Positions 18,567-28,035 are shown, numbered from the stretch's first letter. The stretch: DNA of 64,000 bases from Rhizobium sp. CCGE 510 (GCF_000292525.1 NZ_AEYF01000015.1:222600-286599); one strand, 5' to 3'. Translations and numbers: made by a program. Notes: a model not told the origin generated them from the sequence alone.

Positions 18567-18872
18567 ATGACAGGTGTCACGCTCACCAGTGCCGGTCTCG
18601 ACCCGCGCCGACGCCGGATCCTTTTCCGCTGCTGGCACCGCGGCATCCGCGAGATGGACCTGGTCTTCGGCCAGTTCGCCGAAGCCGAGATTGCGACGCT
18701 GTCGGAGGAAGAGCTCGACGAATTCGAGACGATCATGGCGGAAGAGGACAATGATCTCGTTCGCTGGATCATGGGAACATGGCCTGTGCCTGAGCGTTTC
18801 CAGACACCGATGTTTACCCGCCTTGCCGCCTACACCCCCGATTTCGACAAGCCCCTCAGGACGCCGGAATGA
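18567..18872 (+). CDS. sdhE: Succinate dehydrogenase flavinylation factor SdhE (DUF339)
   Basis: Small cytosolic protein that helps attach FAD covalently to SdhA and related flavoproteins. 101 aa. The RGIREMD motif (residues 22-28), which contacts the flavoprotein, is intact. The following acidic helices (LSEEELDEFETIMAEEDNDL) and WIMG match the family. The ATG at 18567 has AGGAAGG upstream. The stop overlaps the mfd start (ATGA at 18869). An sdhE-mfd pair beside recG is seen in other alphaproteobacteria as far as I recall. The short length and the single clear motif make the call good but not absolute. Confidence 0.88.
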   Translation: MTGVTLTSAGLDPRRRRILFRCWHRGIREMDLVFGQFAEAEIATLSEEELDEFETIMAEEDNDLVRWIMGTWPVPERFQTPMFTRLAAYTPDFDKPLRTPE

Positions 18873-21800
18873 TCCCTGGTTTCGATGCGAAGAAGCTTGC
18901 GGCCATTGCCGAGCCGCTGACGATCGGCAATGTGCCGTCAGGTCTGGAACCTCTGTTGCTCGCCGAGCTCGCCCGAGCGGGAGAGCCGGTCGCCTATGTC
19001 ATATCAGACGGCCATCGCATGGCCGACCTCGAGCAGATGTTGGGCTTTGTCGCCCCCGATATTCCGGTTCTCACCCTGCCGGCCTGGGACTGCCTGCCTT
19101 ATGACCGCGTTTCGCCGAGTGCCGATACCTCGGCCCGCCGGCTCGCAGCACTCGGCGGCCTCATCGCCCACCGGAAGAAGCCGCATGCGGCCATCGTGCT
19201 CGTCACCGCCAATGCCATGCTGCAGAAGGTGGCGCCGCAGGATGTCATCGAAAGCCTGAGCTTTTCGGCCCGTCCCGGCAACCAGCTGCGCATGGACGAT
19301 CTTGCTGGCCGCCTGGAGCGCAACGGCTTTGAGCGTGTCGCAACCGTACGCGAGGTCGGCGAATATGCCGTGCGCGGCGGCATTCTCGATGTTTTCGTGC
19401 CGGGTTCGGAAGAGCCGGTCCGCCTGGATTTCTTCGGCGATACGCTGGAATCGATCCGTAGCTTCGATCCAGGAAGCCAGCGCACGACCGGGCAGGTGCG
19501 CTCCCTCGATCTCAACCCGATGAGCGAGGTGACGCTGACGCCGGACACGATCAGCCGCTTCCGCAAGAATTACCTCTCCGCTTTCGGCGCCACCACGCGC
19601 GACGACGCGCTCTATCTCGCCGTCTCCGAAGGCCGCCGTTATCCGGGCATGGAGCACTGGCTGCCGCTGTTCTACGAGAAGCTCGATACCGTCTTCGATT
19701 ATCTCAGCGGCTTCCGTATCGCCACCGACCATACGGTGCGTGAAGCGGCCGAAGAGCGCTCCAAGCTGGTCTTCGATTATTACGACGCCCGCCTGAATTC
19801 CGGCCAGCCGGCCAAGGGCCAGATGGCGCAGGGCACGCCCTACAAGCCGGTGACGCCCGGCCAACTCTACCTCGACAGCAAGCTTTTCGCCAAAACCCTC
19901 GACGCGCTCGGGGCGATCCGCATCAGCCCCTTCAACGAGCATGAGGGCGAGGCGCGCCGCGTCGTCAATATCGACGCCCGTCAGGGCCAGCGCTGGGCTC
20001 GCTCGAACGCCGAAGGCGGCGGCGATGCCGAACGCATCAACATCTTCGACGTCGTCGTCAAACATATCGCCGACCGCCGTGCCGGCGGGGCGAAGGTGCT
20101 CGTCACTGCCTGGACCGAAGGCTCGCTGGAGCGCCTGCTGCAGGTGCTGAACGAGCACGGCCTGGAAAAGGTCAAGCCGATCGAGGCGCTGAAGGATCTC
20201 GGCTCGCTGGCGAGAGGCGAGGCGGCCGCCGCCGTGTTCAGTCTCGAAGCCGGCTTCGAAGCCGGCGACCTCGTCGTCATCGGCGAGCAGGATATTCTCG
20301 GCGACCGCATGGTGCGCCGCTCCAAGCGCCGCAAGCGCGCTGCCGATTTCATCTCGGAAGTCGCAGGCCTCGACGAAGGCTCGATCGTCGTCCACGCCGA
20401 ACACGGCATCGGCCGCTTCATCGGGCTGAGGACCATCGAGGCCGCAGGCGCCCCGCATGCCTGCCTCGAACTGCAATATGCCGACGAGGCCAAGCTCTTC
20501 CTGCCGGTCGAAAATATCGACCTTCTTTCGCGTTATGGCGGTGAGGGCACCGAGGCCCAGCTCGACAAGCTCGGCGGCGGCGCCTGGCAGATGCGCAAGG
20601 CCAAGCTGAAGAAGCGGCTGCTCGATATGGCTGATGCGCTGATCCGCATCGCCGCCGAGCGCCTGACGCGCCATGCGCCGATGCTGACGACGCCGGAAGG
20701 CCTTTACGACGAATTTGCCGCCCGCTTCCCCTATGATGAGACCGAAGACCAGGATGCTGCGATCGAGGCCGTGCGCTCCGATCTCGGCGCCGGCCGGCCG
20801 ATGGACCGCCTCGTTTGCGGCGACGTCGGCTTCGGCAAGACCGAAGTGGCGCTGCGTGCCGCTTTCGTCGCGGCGATGAACGGCGCCCAGGTCGCCATCG
20901 TCGTGCCGACGACATTGCTCTCCCGCCAGCATTTCAAGACTTTTTCCGAGCGATTCCGCGGCCTGCCGGTGCGCATCCAGCAGGCGTCGCGCCTGGTTGG
21001 AGCCAAGGAACTGGCGCTGACCAAGAAGGAAGTCGCCGAAGGCAAGACCGATATCGTCGTCGGCACCCATGCGCTGCTCGGCGCCGGCATCAAGTTCGCC
21101 AATCTCGGCCTGCTTGTTATCGATGAGGAGCAGCATTTCGGCGTCAAGCACAAGGAGCGGCTGAAGGAGCTGAAGAGCGACGTGCATGTGCTGACGCTGT
21201 CGGCAACGCCGATCCCGCGTACGCTGCAGCTTGCGATGACCGGCGTGCGCGAACTGTCGCTGATCACCACGCCGCCGGTCGACCGCATGGCGGTGCGCAC
21301 CTTCATCTCGCCTTTCGACAGTCTGATCATCCGCGAGACGCTGATGCGCGAGCATTACCGCGGCGGCCAGAGCTTCTATGTCTGCCCGCGGCTTGCCGAC
21401 CTGGAGGATGTGCATGCCTTCCTGCAGTCGGATTTGCCGGAGCTGAAGGTCGCCGTCGCCCATGGCCAGATGCCGGCCGGCGAACTCGAAGACATCATGA
21501 ATGCCTTTTATGAAGGCCGTTACGACGTGCTGCTGTCGACCACCATCGTCGAATCCGGCCTCGACGTACCCACAGCCAACACGCTGATCGTCCACCGCGC
21601 CGATATGTTCGGCCTTGCCCAGCTCTATCAGCTGCGCGGCCGCGTCGGCCGCTCGAAGGTGCGCGCCTTCGCGCTCTTCACCCTGCCTGTCAACAAGGTG
21701 CTGACGGCCACCGCTGAGCGCCGGCTGAAGGTGCTGCAATCGCTGGATACGCTCGGCGCCGGCTTCCAGCTGGCAAGCCATGATCTCGATATTCGCGGCG

Positions 21801-22372
21801 CCGGCAACCTGCTCGGCGAAGAGCAGTCGGGCCACATCAAGGAGGTCGGCTTCGAACTTTATCAGCAGATGCTGGAAGAGGCGGTCGCCGAGGTCAAAGG
21901 TGTCGACGAGATCCACGATACCGGCTGGTCGCCACAGATATCGGTTGGCACGACGGTGATGATCCCGGAGGGCTACGTTCCCGACCTGCACCTACGCATG
22001 GCGCTCTACCGCCGTCTTGGCGAAATCACCGAACTCAAGGAGATCGACGGCTTCGGCGCCGAGATGATCGACCGCTTCGGGCCGATGCCGATCGAGGTCC
22101 AGCACCTGCTGAAGATCGTCTACATCAAGTCGCTCTGCCGCACCGCCAATGTCGAAAAGCTCGATGCCGGCCCGAAGGGCGTCGTCGTGCAGTTCCGTAA
22201 CAAGGAATTCCCCAACCCGGCAAACCTCGTCGGCTATATCGGCAAGCAGGGCGCGATGGCGAAGATCCGCCCCGACCACAGCCTGTTCCTGACCCGCGAC
22301 CTGCCGACCCCGGAAAAACGCCTGCAGGGCGCTGCCGTTATCATGACGCAACTGGCCGAGATGGCGAAATAG
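18869..22372 (+). CDS. mfd: Transcription-repair coupling factor
   Basis: DNA translocase that removes RNA polymerase stalled at lesions and recruits UvrA. 1167 aa, close to the usual 1150. In order: UvrB-like N-terminal region (residues 1-400), RNA polymerase-interaction domain with HAEHGIGRFIGL (about 510), RecG-like motor with GDVGFGKTEVALRAAF (about 650), DEEQHFGVKHKE (about 752), SATPIPRTL and RGRVGRS (about 923), and the C-terminal regulatory domain with RFG-PxPxEV (about 1070). Translation is coupled to sdhE. A functional link to uvrA (33552-36473) is expected from the known pathway. Confidence 0.97.
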   Translation: MIPGFDAKKLAAIAEPLTIGNVPSGLEPLLLAELARAGEPVAYVISDGHRMADLEQMLGFVAPDIPVLTLPAWDCLPYDRVSPSADTSARRLAALGGLIAHRKKPHAAIVLVTANAMLQKVAPQDVIESLSFSARPGNQLRMDDLAGRLERNGFERVATVREVGEYAVRGGILDVFVPGSEEPVRLDFFGDTLESIRSFDPGSQRTTGQVRSLDLNPMSEVTLTPDTISRFRKNYLSAFGATTRDDALYLAVSEGRRYPGMEHWLPLFYEKLDTVFDYLSGFRIATDHTVREAAEERSKLVFDYYDARLNSGQPAKGQMAQGTPYKPVTPGQLYLDSKLFAKTLDALGAIRISPFNEHEGEARRVVNIDARQGQRWARSNAEGGGDAERINIFDVVVKHIADRRAGGAKVLVTAWTEGSLERLLQVLNEHGLEKVKPIEALKDLGSLARGEAAAAVFSLEAGFEAGDLVVIGEQDILGDRMVRRSKRRKRAADFISEVAGLDEGSIVVHAEHGIGRFIGLRTIEAAGAPHACLELQYADEAKLFLPVENIDLLSRYGGEGTEAQLDKLGGGAWQMRKAKLKKRLLDMADALIRIAAERLTRHAPMLTTPEGLYDEFAARFPYDETEDQDAAIEAVRSDLGAGRPMDRLVCGDVGFGKTEVALRAAFVAAMNGAQVAIVVPTTLLSRQHFKTFSERFRGLPVRIQQASRLVGAKELALTKKEVAEGKTDIVVGTHALLGAGIKFANLGLLVIDEEQHFGVKHKERLKELKSDVHVLTLSATPIPRTLQLAMTGVRELSLITTPPVDRMAVRTFISPFDSLIIRETLMREHYRGGQSFYVCPRLADLEDVHAFLQSDLPELKVAVAHGQMPAGELEDIMNAFYEGRYDVLLSTTIVESGLDVPTANTLIVHRADMFGLAQLYQLRGRVGRSKVRAFALFTLPVNKVLTATAERRLKVLQSLDTLGAGFQLASHDLDIRGAGNLLGEEQSGHIKEVGFELYQQMLEEAVAEVKGVDEIHDTGWSPQISVGTTVMIPEGYVPDLHLRMALYRRLGEITELKEIDGFGAEMIDRFGPMPIEVQHLLKIVYIKSLCRTANVEKLDAGPKGVVVQFRNKEFPNPANLVGYIGKQGAMAKIRPDHSLFLTRDLPTPEKRLQGAAVIMTQLAEMAK

Positions 22373-22388
22373 ACCGAGGGAGACGGGC

Positions 22389-22856
22389 GTGGCTACATAC
22401 GGCGCAACGATCGCCTGGCAGCGAGACGGCGAGACCTTCACCGATACCCGCTACAGCCGCGCCCATCGCTGGACCTTCGACGGCGGCATCGAGGTGCGGG
22501 CGTCCTCCTCGGCGCATGTCGTTCCGCTGCCCTATTCGGTCGAAGACGCCGTCGATCCGGAAGAGGCTTTCGTCGCCTCGCTCTCCAGCTGTCACATGCT
22601 CTGGTTCCTGTCGATTGCCGCAAAGCAGCGATTCTGCGTCGACAGCTACACCGATGCCGCCGAGGGCATCATGGAGAGGAATGCCGAAGGCCGTCTCGCC
22701 ATCACCGTCGTGACGCTGAGACCGCATGTCGTCTTCTCCGGCGACAAGCAGCCCTCCCGAAGCGAACTCGAAACCCTGCACCATCGCGCCCACGACGAAT
22801 GCTTCATCGCCAATTCGGTGAAGACCGAGGTGCGTTGCGTTCCGGTTTTGGGCTAA
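22389..22856 (+). CDS. OsmC/Ohr-family protein
   Basis: 155-aa member of the OsmC family, thiol peroxidases that detoxify organic hydroperoxides in the cytosol. Both redox cysteines are present: C68 in LSSCHMLWFL and C138 in HDECFIANS. The branch resembles the OsmC-like proteins with a long first beta sheet (ATIAWQRDGETFTDTRYSRAHRWTFDGG is split here by eye into strands). GTG at 22389 is the start, behind GGGAGACGGG; no ATG lies nearby. It follows mfd by 16 bases and may be read through from it. The substrate is not predictable from sequence. Confidence 0.85.
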   Translation: MATYGATIAWQRDGETFTDTRYSRAHRWTFDGGIEVRASSSAHVVPLPYSVEDAVDPEEAFVASLSSCHMLWFLSIAAKQRFCVDSYTDAAEGIMERNAEGRLAITVVTLRPHVVFSGDKQPSRSELETLHHRAHDECFIANSVKTEVRCVPVLG

Positions 22857-22974
22857 GTGGGAGCCGTTATCAGGCAAGAAACCCTATAACTTCGCGTTGC
22901 AGGGAAGCTGGAATGCGCTGCTCATTCAGGTCCCTTGATATGATTCGTCAGCTGAAGAGCCGGATTGCGTACAA

Positions 22975-23928
22975 TTAGCGGTCCGATGCTAAGGTACTAA
23001 ATCCACTACGTGTTTTCCCTGGATAAAATTGGACGCTGCCGCCACGGGAAATATATAACACAAAGGCTATGCTGAAGCCCGCAACACCAATTCCAGCAAC
23101 CAAATCGACCACATAGTGGCCGCCTTCGGTGATGGCGGACAGCAGCATCAATGCATTCAAGAAGATCATCGGAAATCGAATCCATCTTATTATCCAAGCG
23201 CCCCAACTGCACAATACAGCCACCGCCGCGTGGACCGACGGGAAAGAGATGATGCCGCTTGCATACTGTAATTGCAGGATAAAATTTGGGTCATCCCTGA
23301 CGGCTACGATTTGAGGGACGTATTCCACGCCGAGCATGCCATTGATATTTTTGAGATCGTGGGGACTGACTGCAAAATCAGTGTAGGTTCCGAGCGCGGG
23401 ATACCAAATGGTGATGATGCTCGCGATGACACAAATAAGGCCGTATGTGCCGACGATCTGATACGCGCGAGCGCGTTGACCGCATAGGCTTAACAGCACC
23501 GGAAGAAATAAAAGCTGAAGGTGGAATGTTTGATAAGCAAAGGTCAATGATTTTGCGAGCAGCGGATTTGTGTCGAAAAAAGCAATCAAGCTCAACCAAT
23601 CGATACCGAGACGGCGATCCAATTGTAGAAGCTGTTGATCCTGCAGAGGTTGCTTCAGAGCAAAAGCAACGTAGGTGGACACTACAAGTGGCGCAGTTAG
23701 CAATACACCGAAGCCGGTGCATTCTACGATGCATTTCAGAGACGGGATTCTACGCCAATGGCAAAGCGGGCCGAGGACCATGAGGAAAACCAGAGCGGCG
23801 CCGATTGGCTGGGCGAAGCCTCTTAGATCCACCGATAGGCCAACGAACCAGGCCAGTATTGGGACGATGGCATAGGCGCATCCGGTAAGACCTATTAAAA
23901 AGCCTCGCGCTCTGGATGTATCGGACAT
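22975..23928 (-). CDS. PAP2-superfamily membrane phosphatase/transferase (inositolphosphotransferase-like)
   Basis: 317-aa polytopic protein with about six or more hydrophobic segments. The PAP2 phosphatase signature appears in the second half: SFPSVHAAVAVL (residues about 228-239, catalytic His) and GGHYVVDLVAGIG (about 270-282, second catalytic His and Asp). The layout resembles the PAP2_3 group, which includes inositol phosphorylceramide synthase-like and lipid phosphate phosphatases. The ATG at 23928 has AAGGA 5 bases upstream. Base composition is clearly more AT-rich than the flanking genes and codon choice is less GC-biased, a sign of transfer. Substrate unknown. Confidence 0.8.
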   Translation of the reverse strand: MSDTSRARGFLIGLTGCAYAIVPILAWFVGLSVDLRGFAQPIGAALVFLMVLGPLCHWRRIPSLKCIVECTGFGVLLTAPLVVSTYVAFALKQPLQDQQLLQLDRRLGIDWLSLIAFFDTNPLLAKSLTFAYQTFHLQLLFLPVLLSLCGQRARAYQIVGTYGLICVIASIITIWYPALGTYTDFAVSPHDLKNINGMLGVEYVPQIVAVRDDPNFILQLQYASGIISFPSVHAAVAVLCSWGAWIIRWIRFPMIFLNALMLLSAITEGGHYVVDLVAGIGVAGFSIAFVLYISRGGSVQFYPGKTRSGFSTLASDR

Positions 23929-24258
23929 GGGATCCTTATAATGCATCCCTAAGCAGTATCAACCAGAGGTTAAGTTTTCGTGCATTTGATAGTCGTCGGA
24001 CGCCTGTCTGCAACCCTGATGAGGTATTTCTGGGAGAGGATGAAGCTCGAAACCAGCCCGTTCGAATGCGCCATGATCGTTCGCTGTCGGTGGATAATGA
24101 TGATATCCTTCGATGAAGGCCGGGAACGGTAGCCGACCCGTTGTGATGCAGATAGGCTCAGGCAGGCGCCACTTGCAGGACGGCGCGCTTGAGCATTGCG
24201 AAATCCTCGGCCCAGCTTTGTCGCTGCTCTTAAATCTCGACCCGCATGGCCGGCGGTA
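23929..24258. other. Intergenic region with a possible gene remnant
   Basis: About 330 bases without a convincing gene. On the minus strand, 24159-24224 can be read as an open stretch whose C-terminal part is LKRAVLQVAPA before a stop; it looks like coding sequence but has an upstream in-frame stop. I do not recognise the parent protein. The rest is low-structure sequence. Together with the AT-rich PAP2 gene this suggests a small insertion or deletion site. Confidence 0.35.
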
Positions 24259-24930
24259 TTAGTTCAGCCCCGACCGCGCCTCGGCCTTCGCCTTGGCGAT
24301 ATCGCGCAACGCGTTTGCCAGCACGTCGGGCGTCTGGGCGCCGCTGACGGCGTATTGCTGGTCGAAGATGAAGAACGGCACACCGTTGACGCCCATCTCC
24401 TGGGCTGCGGTGATCTCGGCAATAATGAGATCATGGTCGGCATCGGAGGCGAGCAGCGAGGCGATAACCGAGCGGTCGAGGCCGGCCTTCTCGGCGATAT
24501 CGAGCAGCACCGCGTGGTCGCCGACATTGCGGCCTTCCTCAAAATTCGCCGTGAACAGGGCGGCAACGACCTTGTCCTGCTTCTCGCGGCCTTCGATCAG
24601 CGCCCAGTGGATCAGCCGATGGGCGTCGAGCGTGTTCGGGCCGATCTTGATCGCTTCGAAATCGAAGGCGATGCCGACCTCACGCCCTAAATCAGTGAGC
24701 ATCTTATGGGCCTGCGCCACCCGTTCTTCGCCGCCGAGCTTCTCCGCCAGCGCCTTCTTCTGGTCGACACCCTCCTTGGGGAAGTCGGGATTGAGCCGGT
24801 ACGGACGCCAGTTGATATCAACGCCGATTTGGTCCTGCACCTCGGCGATGGCGAGATCCAGCCGCGCTTTGCCGAGATAGCACCAGGGGCAGACGACATC
24901 CGAGACGACGTCGATGGTGATACGCTCCAT
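24259..24930 (-). CDS. DsbA-family oxidoreductase (FrnE-like)
   Basis: 223-aa cytosolic thioredoxin-fold protein. CPWC at residues 14-17 is the redox active site, directly after the first strand (TIDVVSDVVCPWC). The helical insertion (about 60-150) and the cis-proline strand GVNGVPFFIFD (about 170-180) match the FrnE/2-hydroxychromene isomerase-like branch. There is no signal peptide, so it acts in the cytoplasm, unlike true DsbA. FrnE-type proteins are linked to oxidative-stress tolerance in other bacteria. The neighbour on the same strand is a peptide-binding protein, with no obvious functional link. Confidence 0.87.
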   Translation of the reverse strand: MERITIDVVSDVVCPWCYLGKARLDLAIAEVQDQIGVDINWRPYRLNPDFPKEGVDQKKALAEKLGGEERVAQAHKMLTDLGREVGIAFDFEAIKIGPNTLDAHRLIHWALIEGREKQDKVVAALFTANFEEGRNVGDHAVLLDIAEKAGLDRSVIASLLASDADHDLIIAEITAAQEMGVNGVPFFIFDQQYAVSGAQTPDVLANALRDIAKAKAEARSGLN

Positions 24931-24993
24931 GATAATTTTCCTTATTCTATCCGTCTCAGAACGGAGAATTTCAGCCGGCCCGATTCGGCTTTC

Positions 24994-26796
24994 TTACTGC
25001 ACGCTCGTATCCCACCAGACCGGCAACTGATAGCCATTGAGCGGCACGCTGTCGGGATGGCCGATGCGCTTGCTGCGCGCCACCCATTGCTGGTCGATAT
25101 GGTAGAGCGGCAGCACGTAATGGCCGGAAAGCAGCAGCCGGTCGTAGGCGCGCACCGCTGCGGTGAAATCCTCGGCAGAGCGCGCCCTGAGCAGATGGTC
25201 GATCAGCGTATCGATATCGGGATCGGCGACACCGGCGAAACTGTCGGTGCCCTCGCGGGTCTTGGAGGCCGAAGACCAGCGGCCGAGCTGTTCGTTTCCA
25301 GGCGACAGTGACGAAGTGTAGGACTTCATGATCATGTCGTAGTCGAAGCTGTTCGTCCGGCTCTGATATTGCGAATCGTCGACCGTGCGAATCGAAGCGG
25401 CAATGCCGATCGTCTGCAGCGATCGCTGATAGGCAACGGCGAGCTTCTCCTGGTCGGCATTCTGCGTCATGATTTCAAAGGCGAGCTGGCGGCCGGAGGC
25501 ATCCACCATCTTGCCGCCCTGGATCGCATAGCCGCCCTCTTTCAACAATCCAACAGCCTGTTTCAGCACATTGCGGTCGCGGCCGGAGCCGTCGGTGACC
25601 GGCAGCTTATAGGTGCCGTCGAGAATGTCAGGTGCGATTTTGCTCTTGATCGGCCCGAGCAGGGCAAGCTCGGCGGCATTGGCGGGTACGCCGAAGCTTG
25701 ACAGCTCGGAGTTCTGCCAGAAGCTCTGGGTCCGCTTGTAGGCACTGGAATAAAGGTTCTTGTTTGCCCATTCGAAATCGAACACCAGCGACAGGCCTTC
25801 CCGCACTTTGAGATCGGCAAAGATCGGCCGGCGCGTGTTGAACACGAAGCCGAGCATGCCGCTCGGCAGTTTCGGCGTTGCCACGTCCTTGACGACAGAG
25901 CCCGAGGTGACGGCGGGGAAATTATAGGCATTGGCCCAATGGCCGGGATTGCCGTCGGGATAGACGTCGACATCACCCTTCTTGAAAGCCTCGAACAGCG
26001 TCGTATCCTGCAGGAAATACTGGACGGTGATCGTGTCGTAATTATCGGTGCCGACCTTGGCCGGAATGTCCTTGCCCCAGTAATTCGGATCACGTTCATA
26101 GGTGATGCTCTCGCCGGGCTTCACAGTCTTCACCTTGTAGGGACCGGATCCCACAGGCGGCGTCAGTGACGAACGGTCGAAGGTTTCCGGATCGATCGCA
26201 TGTTTCGGCAGAACCGGGAAAAGGCCGAAGATCAAAGGCGTCTCCCGGTCGGCCTTCTCGTTGAAGGTGAAGCGCACGCTGTGTTCGCCGACCTTCTCCA
26301 TCTTGGCGACGACGTTGAGGCGGTTGGCGAAAGGTACGCGGCCCTTGTCGCGCATCAGCTCGAAGCTGAACATCACGTCCTCAGGCGTCACCGGCTGGCC
26401 GTCGGCCCATTTTGCCTTCGGATTGAGGTTGAACTGGATGAAGCTCCTGTCGTCGTCCCATTCGACCGTCTCGGCCAGCAGGCCGTACAGCGTGAAGGGC
26501 TCGTCCCTGGAGCGCTGCATCAGCGATTCGTAGACGAGATTGCCATATTCCGGATCCCACATGCCGCGCGCCGTCGTGCGCATGCTCTTCAGGATGAACG
26601 GGTTGAGGCTGTCGAAGGTGCCAACGACGCCGTAGGTGATCCTGCCGCCCTTCTTCACATCCGGATTGACGTAAGGGAAGTGTTTGTAATCCGCCGGCAA
26701 AGCCGGCTCGCCATGCATCGCGATGCCATGCAGCGGCTCGGCGGCGGCAGCGCCGCACAGCAGCGACAAGACGAGGAAGACGATGATCCGGAGCAT
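24994..26796 (-). CDS. Extracellular solute-binding protein, family 5 (peptide-binding, YejA-like)
   Basis: 600-aa periplasmic receptor. The signal peptide runs to about residue 20 (MLRIIVFLVLSLLCGAAAA). The mature protein opens with HGIAMHGEP and the YVNPDVKKGGRITYG motif typical of the YejA subgroup, which takes up oligopeptides and microcin C-like peptides. Family-5 landmarks (VGSGPYKVK, YERDPNYWG) follow. The ATG at 26796 is chosen because it begins the signal peptide; an extension to 26829 does not. No permease or ATPase gene is beside it, so it must work with a transporter encoded elsewhere. Confidence 0.87.
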   Translation of the reverse strand: MLRIIVFLVLSLLCGAAAAEPLHGIAMHGEPALPADYKHFPYVNPDVKKGGRITYGVVGTFDSLNPFILKSMRTTARGMWDPEYGNLVYESLMQRSRDEPFTLYGLLAETVEWDDDRSFIQFNLNPKAKWADGQPVTPEDVMFSFELMRDKGRVPFANRLNVVAKMEKVGEHSVRFTFNEKADRETPLIFGLFPVLPKHAIDPETFDRSSLTPPVGSGPYKVKTVKPGESITYERDPNYWGKDIPAKVGTDNYDTITVQYFLQDTTLFEAFKKGDVDVYPDGNPGHWANAYNFPAVTSGSVVKDVATPKLPSGMLGFVFNTRRPIFADLKVREGLSLVFDFEWANKNLYSSAYKRTQSFWQNSELSSFGVPANAAELALLGPIKSKIAPDILDGTYKLPVTDGSGRDRNVLKQAVGLLKEGGYAIQGGKMVDASGRQLAFEIMTQNADQEKLAVAYQRSLQTIGIAASIRTVDDSQYQSRTNSFDYDMIMKSYTSSLSPGNEQLGRWSSASKTREGTDSFAGVADPDIDTLIDHLLRARSAEDFTAAVRAYDRLLLSGHYVLPLYHIDQQWVARSKRIGHPDSVPLNGYQLPVWWDTSVQ

Positions 26797-27080
26797 TCGG
26801 CAATCCTTGAGACCACAAAAACGGGGCATGATTCACCGCGGAGATTATCATGGGGTCGAGCGATTCCAACACGGAGCGCCGAATTCTTTGGCATCGCGAC
26901 GAAATGCTCCTCAAATCGCCAAAGAAATGCTGGATATCTTGAACGCTGCGATGTAACAGGTGAACCCGAAGTTTCGGGGTCATGCATTTGCCTTATTTTT
27001 TTAAGAGGTGAGTGCCGAACGACCCGAGGTTGGGGCGGCAAGTCGCCGTCTCGAACGGATATCAGGAGACGGAATTCGTT

Positions 27081-27740
27081 ATGATGTTCAAGTCTGAAAA
27101 GAAAATGCGGGCAGCGCTGTCCGTTCTGGCAGTGATGTTCGGCGCCGCTTCGGCTCCGGTCTCCTCCTTCGCCCAGGAAGCGGCGGCTCCTGCCGATGGC
27201 CAGGCGCAGGCCACCGGCGCGCCGAAGCTCGGCTGGTACAAGACCTGCAGCAAGCAGGAAGACAACGACATCTGTGTTGTCCAGAACCTGATTCTCGCCA
27301 ATGGCGGCCAGCTCGTCACGGCCGTTGGCCTGATCTCGGTTTCCGGCAAGATCAACCGCAAGCTCCTGCAGGTCTCGGTTCCGACGGCTCGCCTGATCCC
27401 CCCGGGCGTCATCATGCAGATCGACGGCGGCAAGGGCCAGAAGCTTGACTACGCCGTCTGCCTGCCGGACAAGTGCACGGCCGAAGTTCCGCTGACCGAC
27501 GCGATGATCGCCAGCCTGAAGAAGGGCAGCGACGTGATCTTCACCTCGATCAATTTCCGTCGCGCTCCGAACCCGATCAAGATCTCGCTCGAAGGCTTCA
27601 CCGGCGCTTATGACGGCGAACCGGTTTCCGAATCCAAGCTCGCTGAAAGCCAGCGCAGCCTGCAGGACAGCATGCAGAAGAAGGCCGAGGAAGCCCGCAA
27701 GAAGCTTGAAGACGCCCAGAAGGCAGCCAAGGCGCAGTAA
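27081..27740 (+). CDS. Invasion-associated locus B (IalB) family protein
   Basis: 219-aa secreted or envelope protein. A signal peptide is visible (KKMRAALSVLAVMFGAASAPVSSFAQ, cleavage near residue 34 by eye; basic start and hydrophobic core). The conserved IalB domain follows: GWYKTCSKQEDNDICVVQ, then CLPDKCTAEVPL, four cysteines likely forming two disulfides. The last 35 residues are a charged, probably coiled-coil tail (KKAEEARKKLEDAQKAAKAQ), longer than in the Bartonella founder. In non-pathogenic rhizobia the role is unclear. The start at 27081 has GGAGACGG upstream. A terminator follows. Confidence 0.88.
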   Translation: MMFKSEKKMRAALSVLAVMFGAASAPVSSFAQEAAAPADGQAQATGAPKLGWYKTCSKQEDNDICVVQNLILANGGQLVTAVGLISVSGKINRKLLQVSVPTARLIPPGVIMQIDGGKGQKLDYAVCLPDKCTAEVPLTDAMIASLKKGSDVIFTSINFRRAPNPIKISLEGFTGAYDGEPVSESKLAESQRSLQDSMQKKAEEARKKLEDAQKAAKAQ

Positions 27741-27770
27741 TCCCTGCCGCCTGCCGCCGTATTGAATAGA

Positions 27771-27794
27771 ACCCGGCTTCGTGCCGGGTTTTTT
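27771..27794 (+). terminator. Rho-independent terminator after the IalB gene
   Basis: Stem ACCCGGC / GCCGGGT (7 bp) with loop TTCGT, followed by six T. It begins 31 bases after the stop codon. Confidence 0.85.
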
Positions 27795-27840
27795 GTTGAT
27801 CGACTGCTGGCGCCATGGCTGTTCGTTTCGAACCTGAAGC

Positions 27841-28020
27841 TGCCCCTCACCCTAACCCTTTCCCCTTGAAAAACGGGGAGAGGGGACGTGCCTTACGAGA
27901 GGGCTGAGGGGGACAGAGAGCTTGCGGCTTGGTCCCTTCGCCCCGCGTGCGGGGGTCCGAAGGACGGGTCGAGACCCGTGGCTCGACCCCGGTCGGTGGC
28001 GGCAGCCGGGATGAGGGGCT
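27841..28020. repeat. Composite intergenic repeat (palindromic, proteobacterial/rhizobial type)
   Basis: Starts with CCCCTCACCCTAACCC and a palindrome (CCCCTTGAAAAACGGGG), then a GC-rich tract with CCCCGCGTGCGGGG and a self-complementary GGGTCGAGACCCGTGG-like region. Sequences of this type are common between genes in rhizobia (general knowledge). No protein is encoded. It fills most of the 27741-28094 gap together with the two flanking terminators. Confidence 0.6.
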
Positions 28021-28035
28021 TTTCTCGGCAGAAGG

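Noticed and set aside
19004..21991. Very long open frame on the minus strand inside mfd
   Set aside because: It is antisense to a full-length, motif-rich mfd. It has no recognisable domain, and high-GC coding DNA often leaves the opposite strand open.
27841..28020. Possible CRISPR-like repeat array
   Set aside because: There is no regular repeat-spacer period; it is a composite of palindromes.
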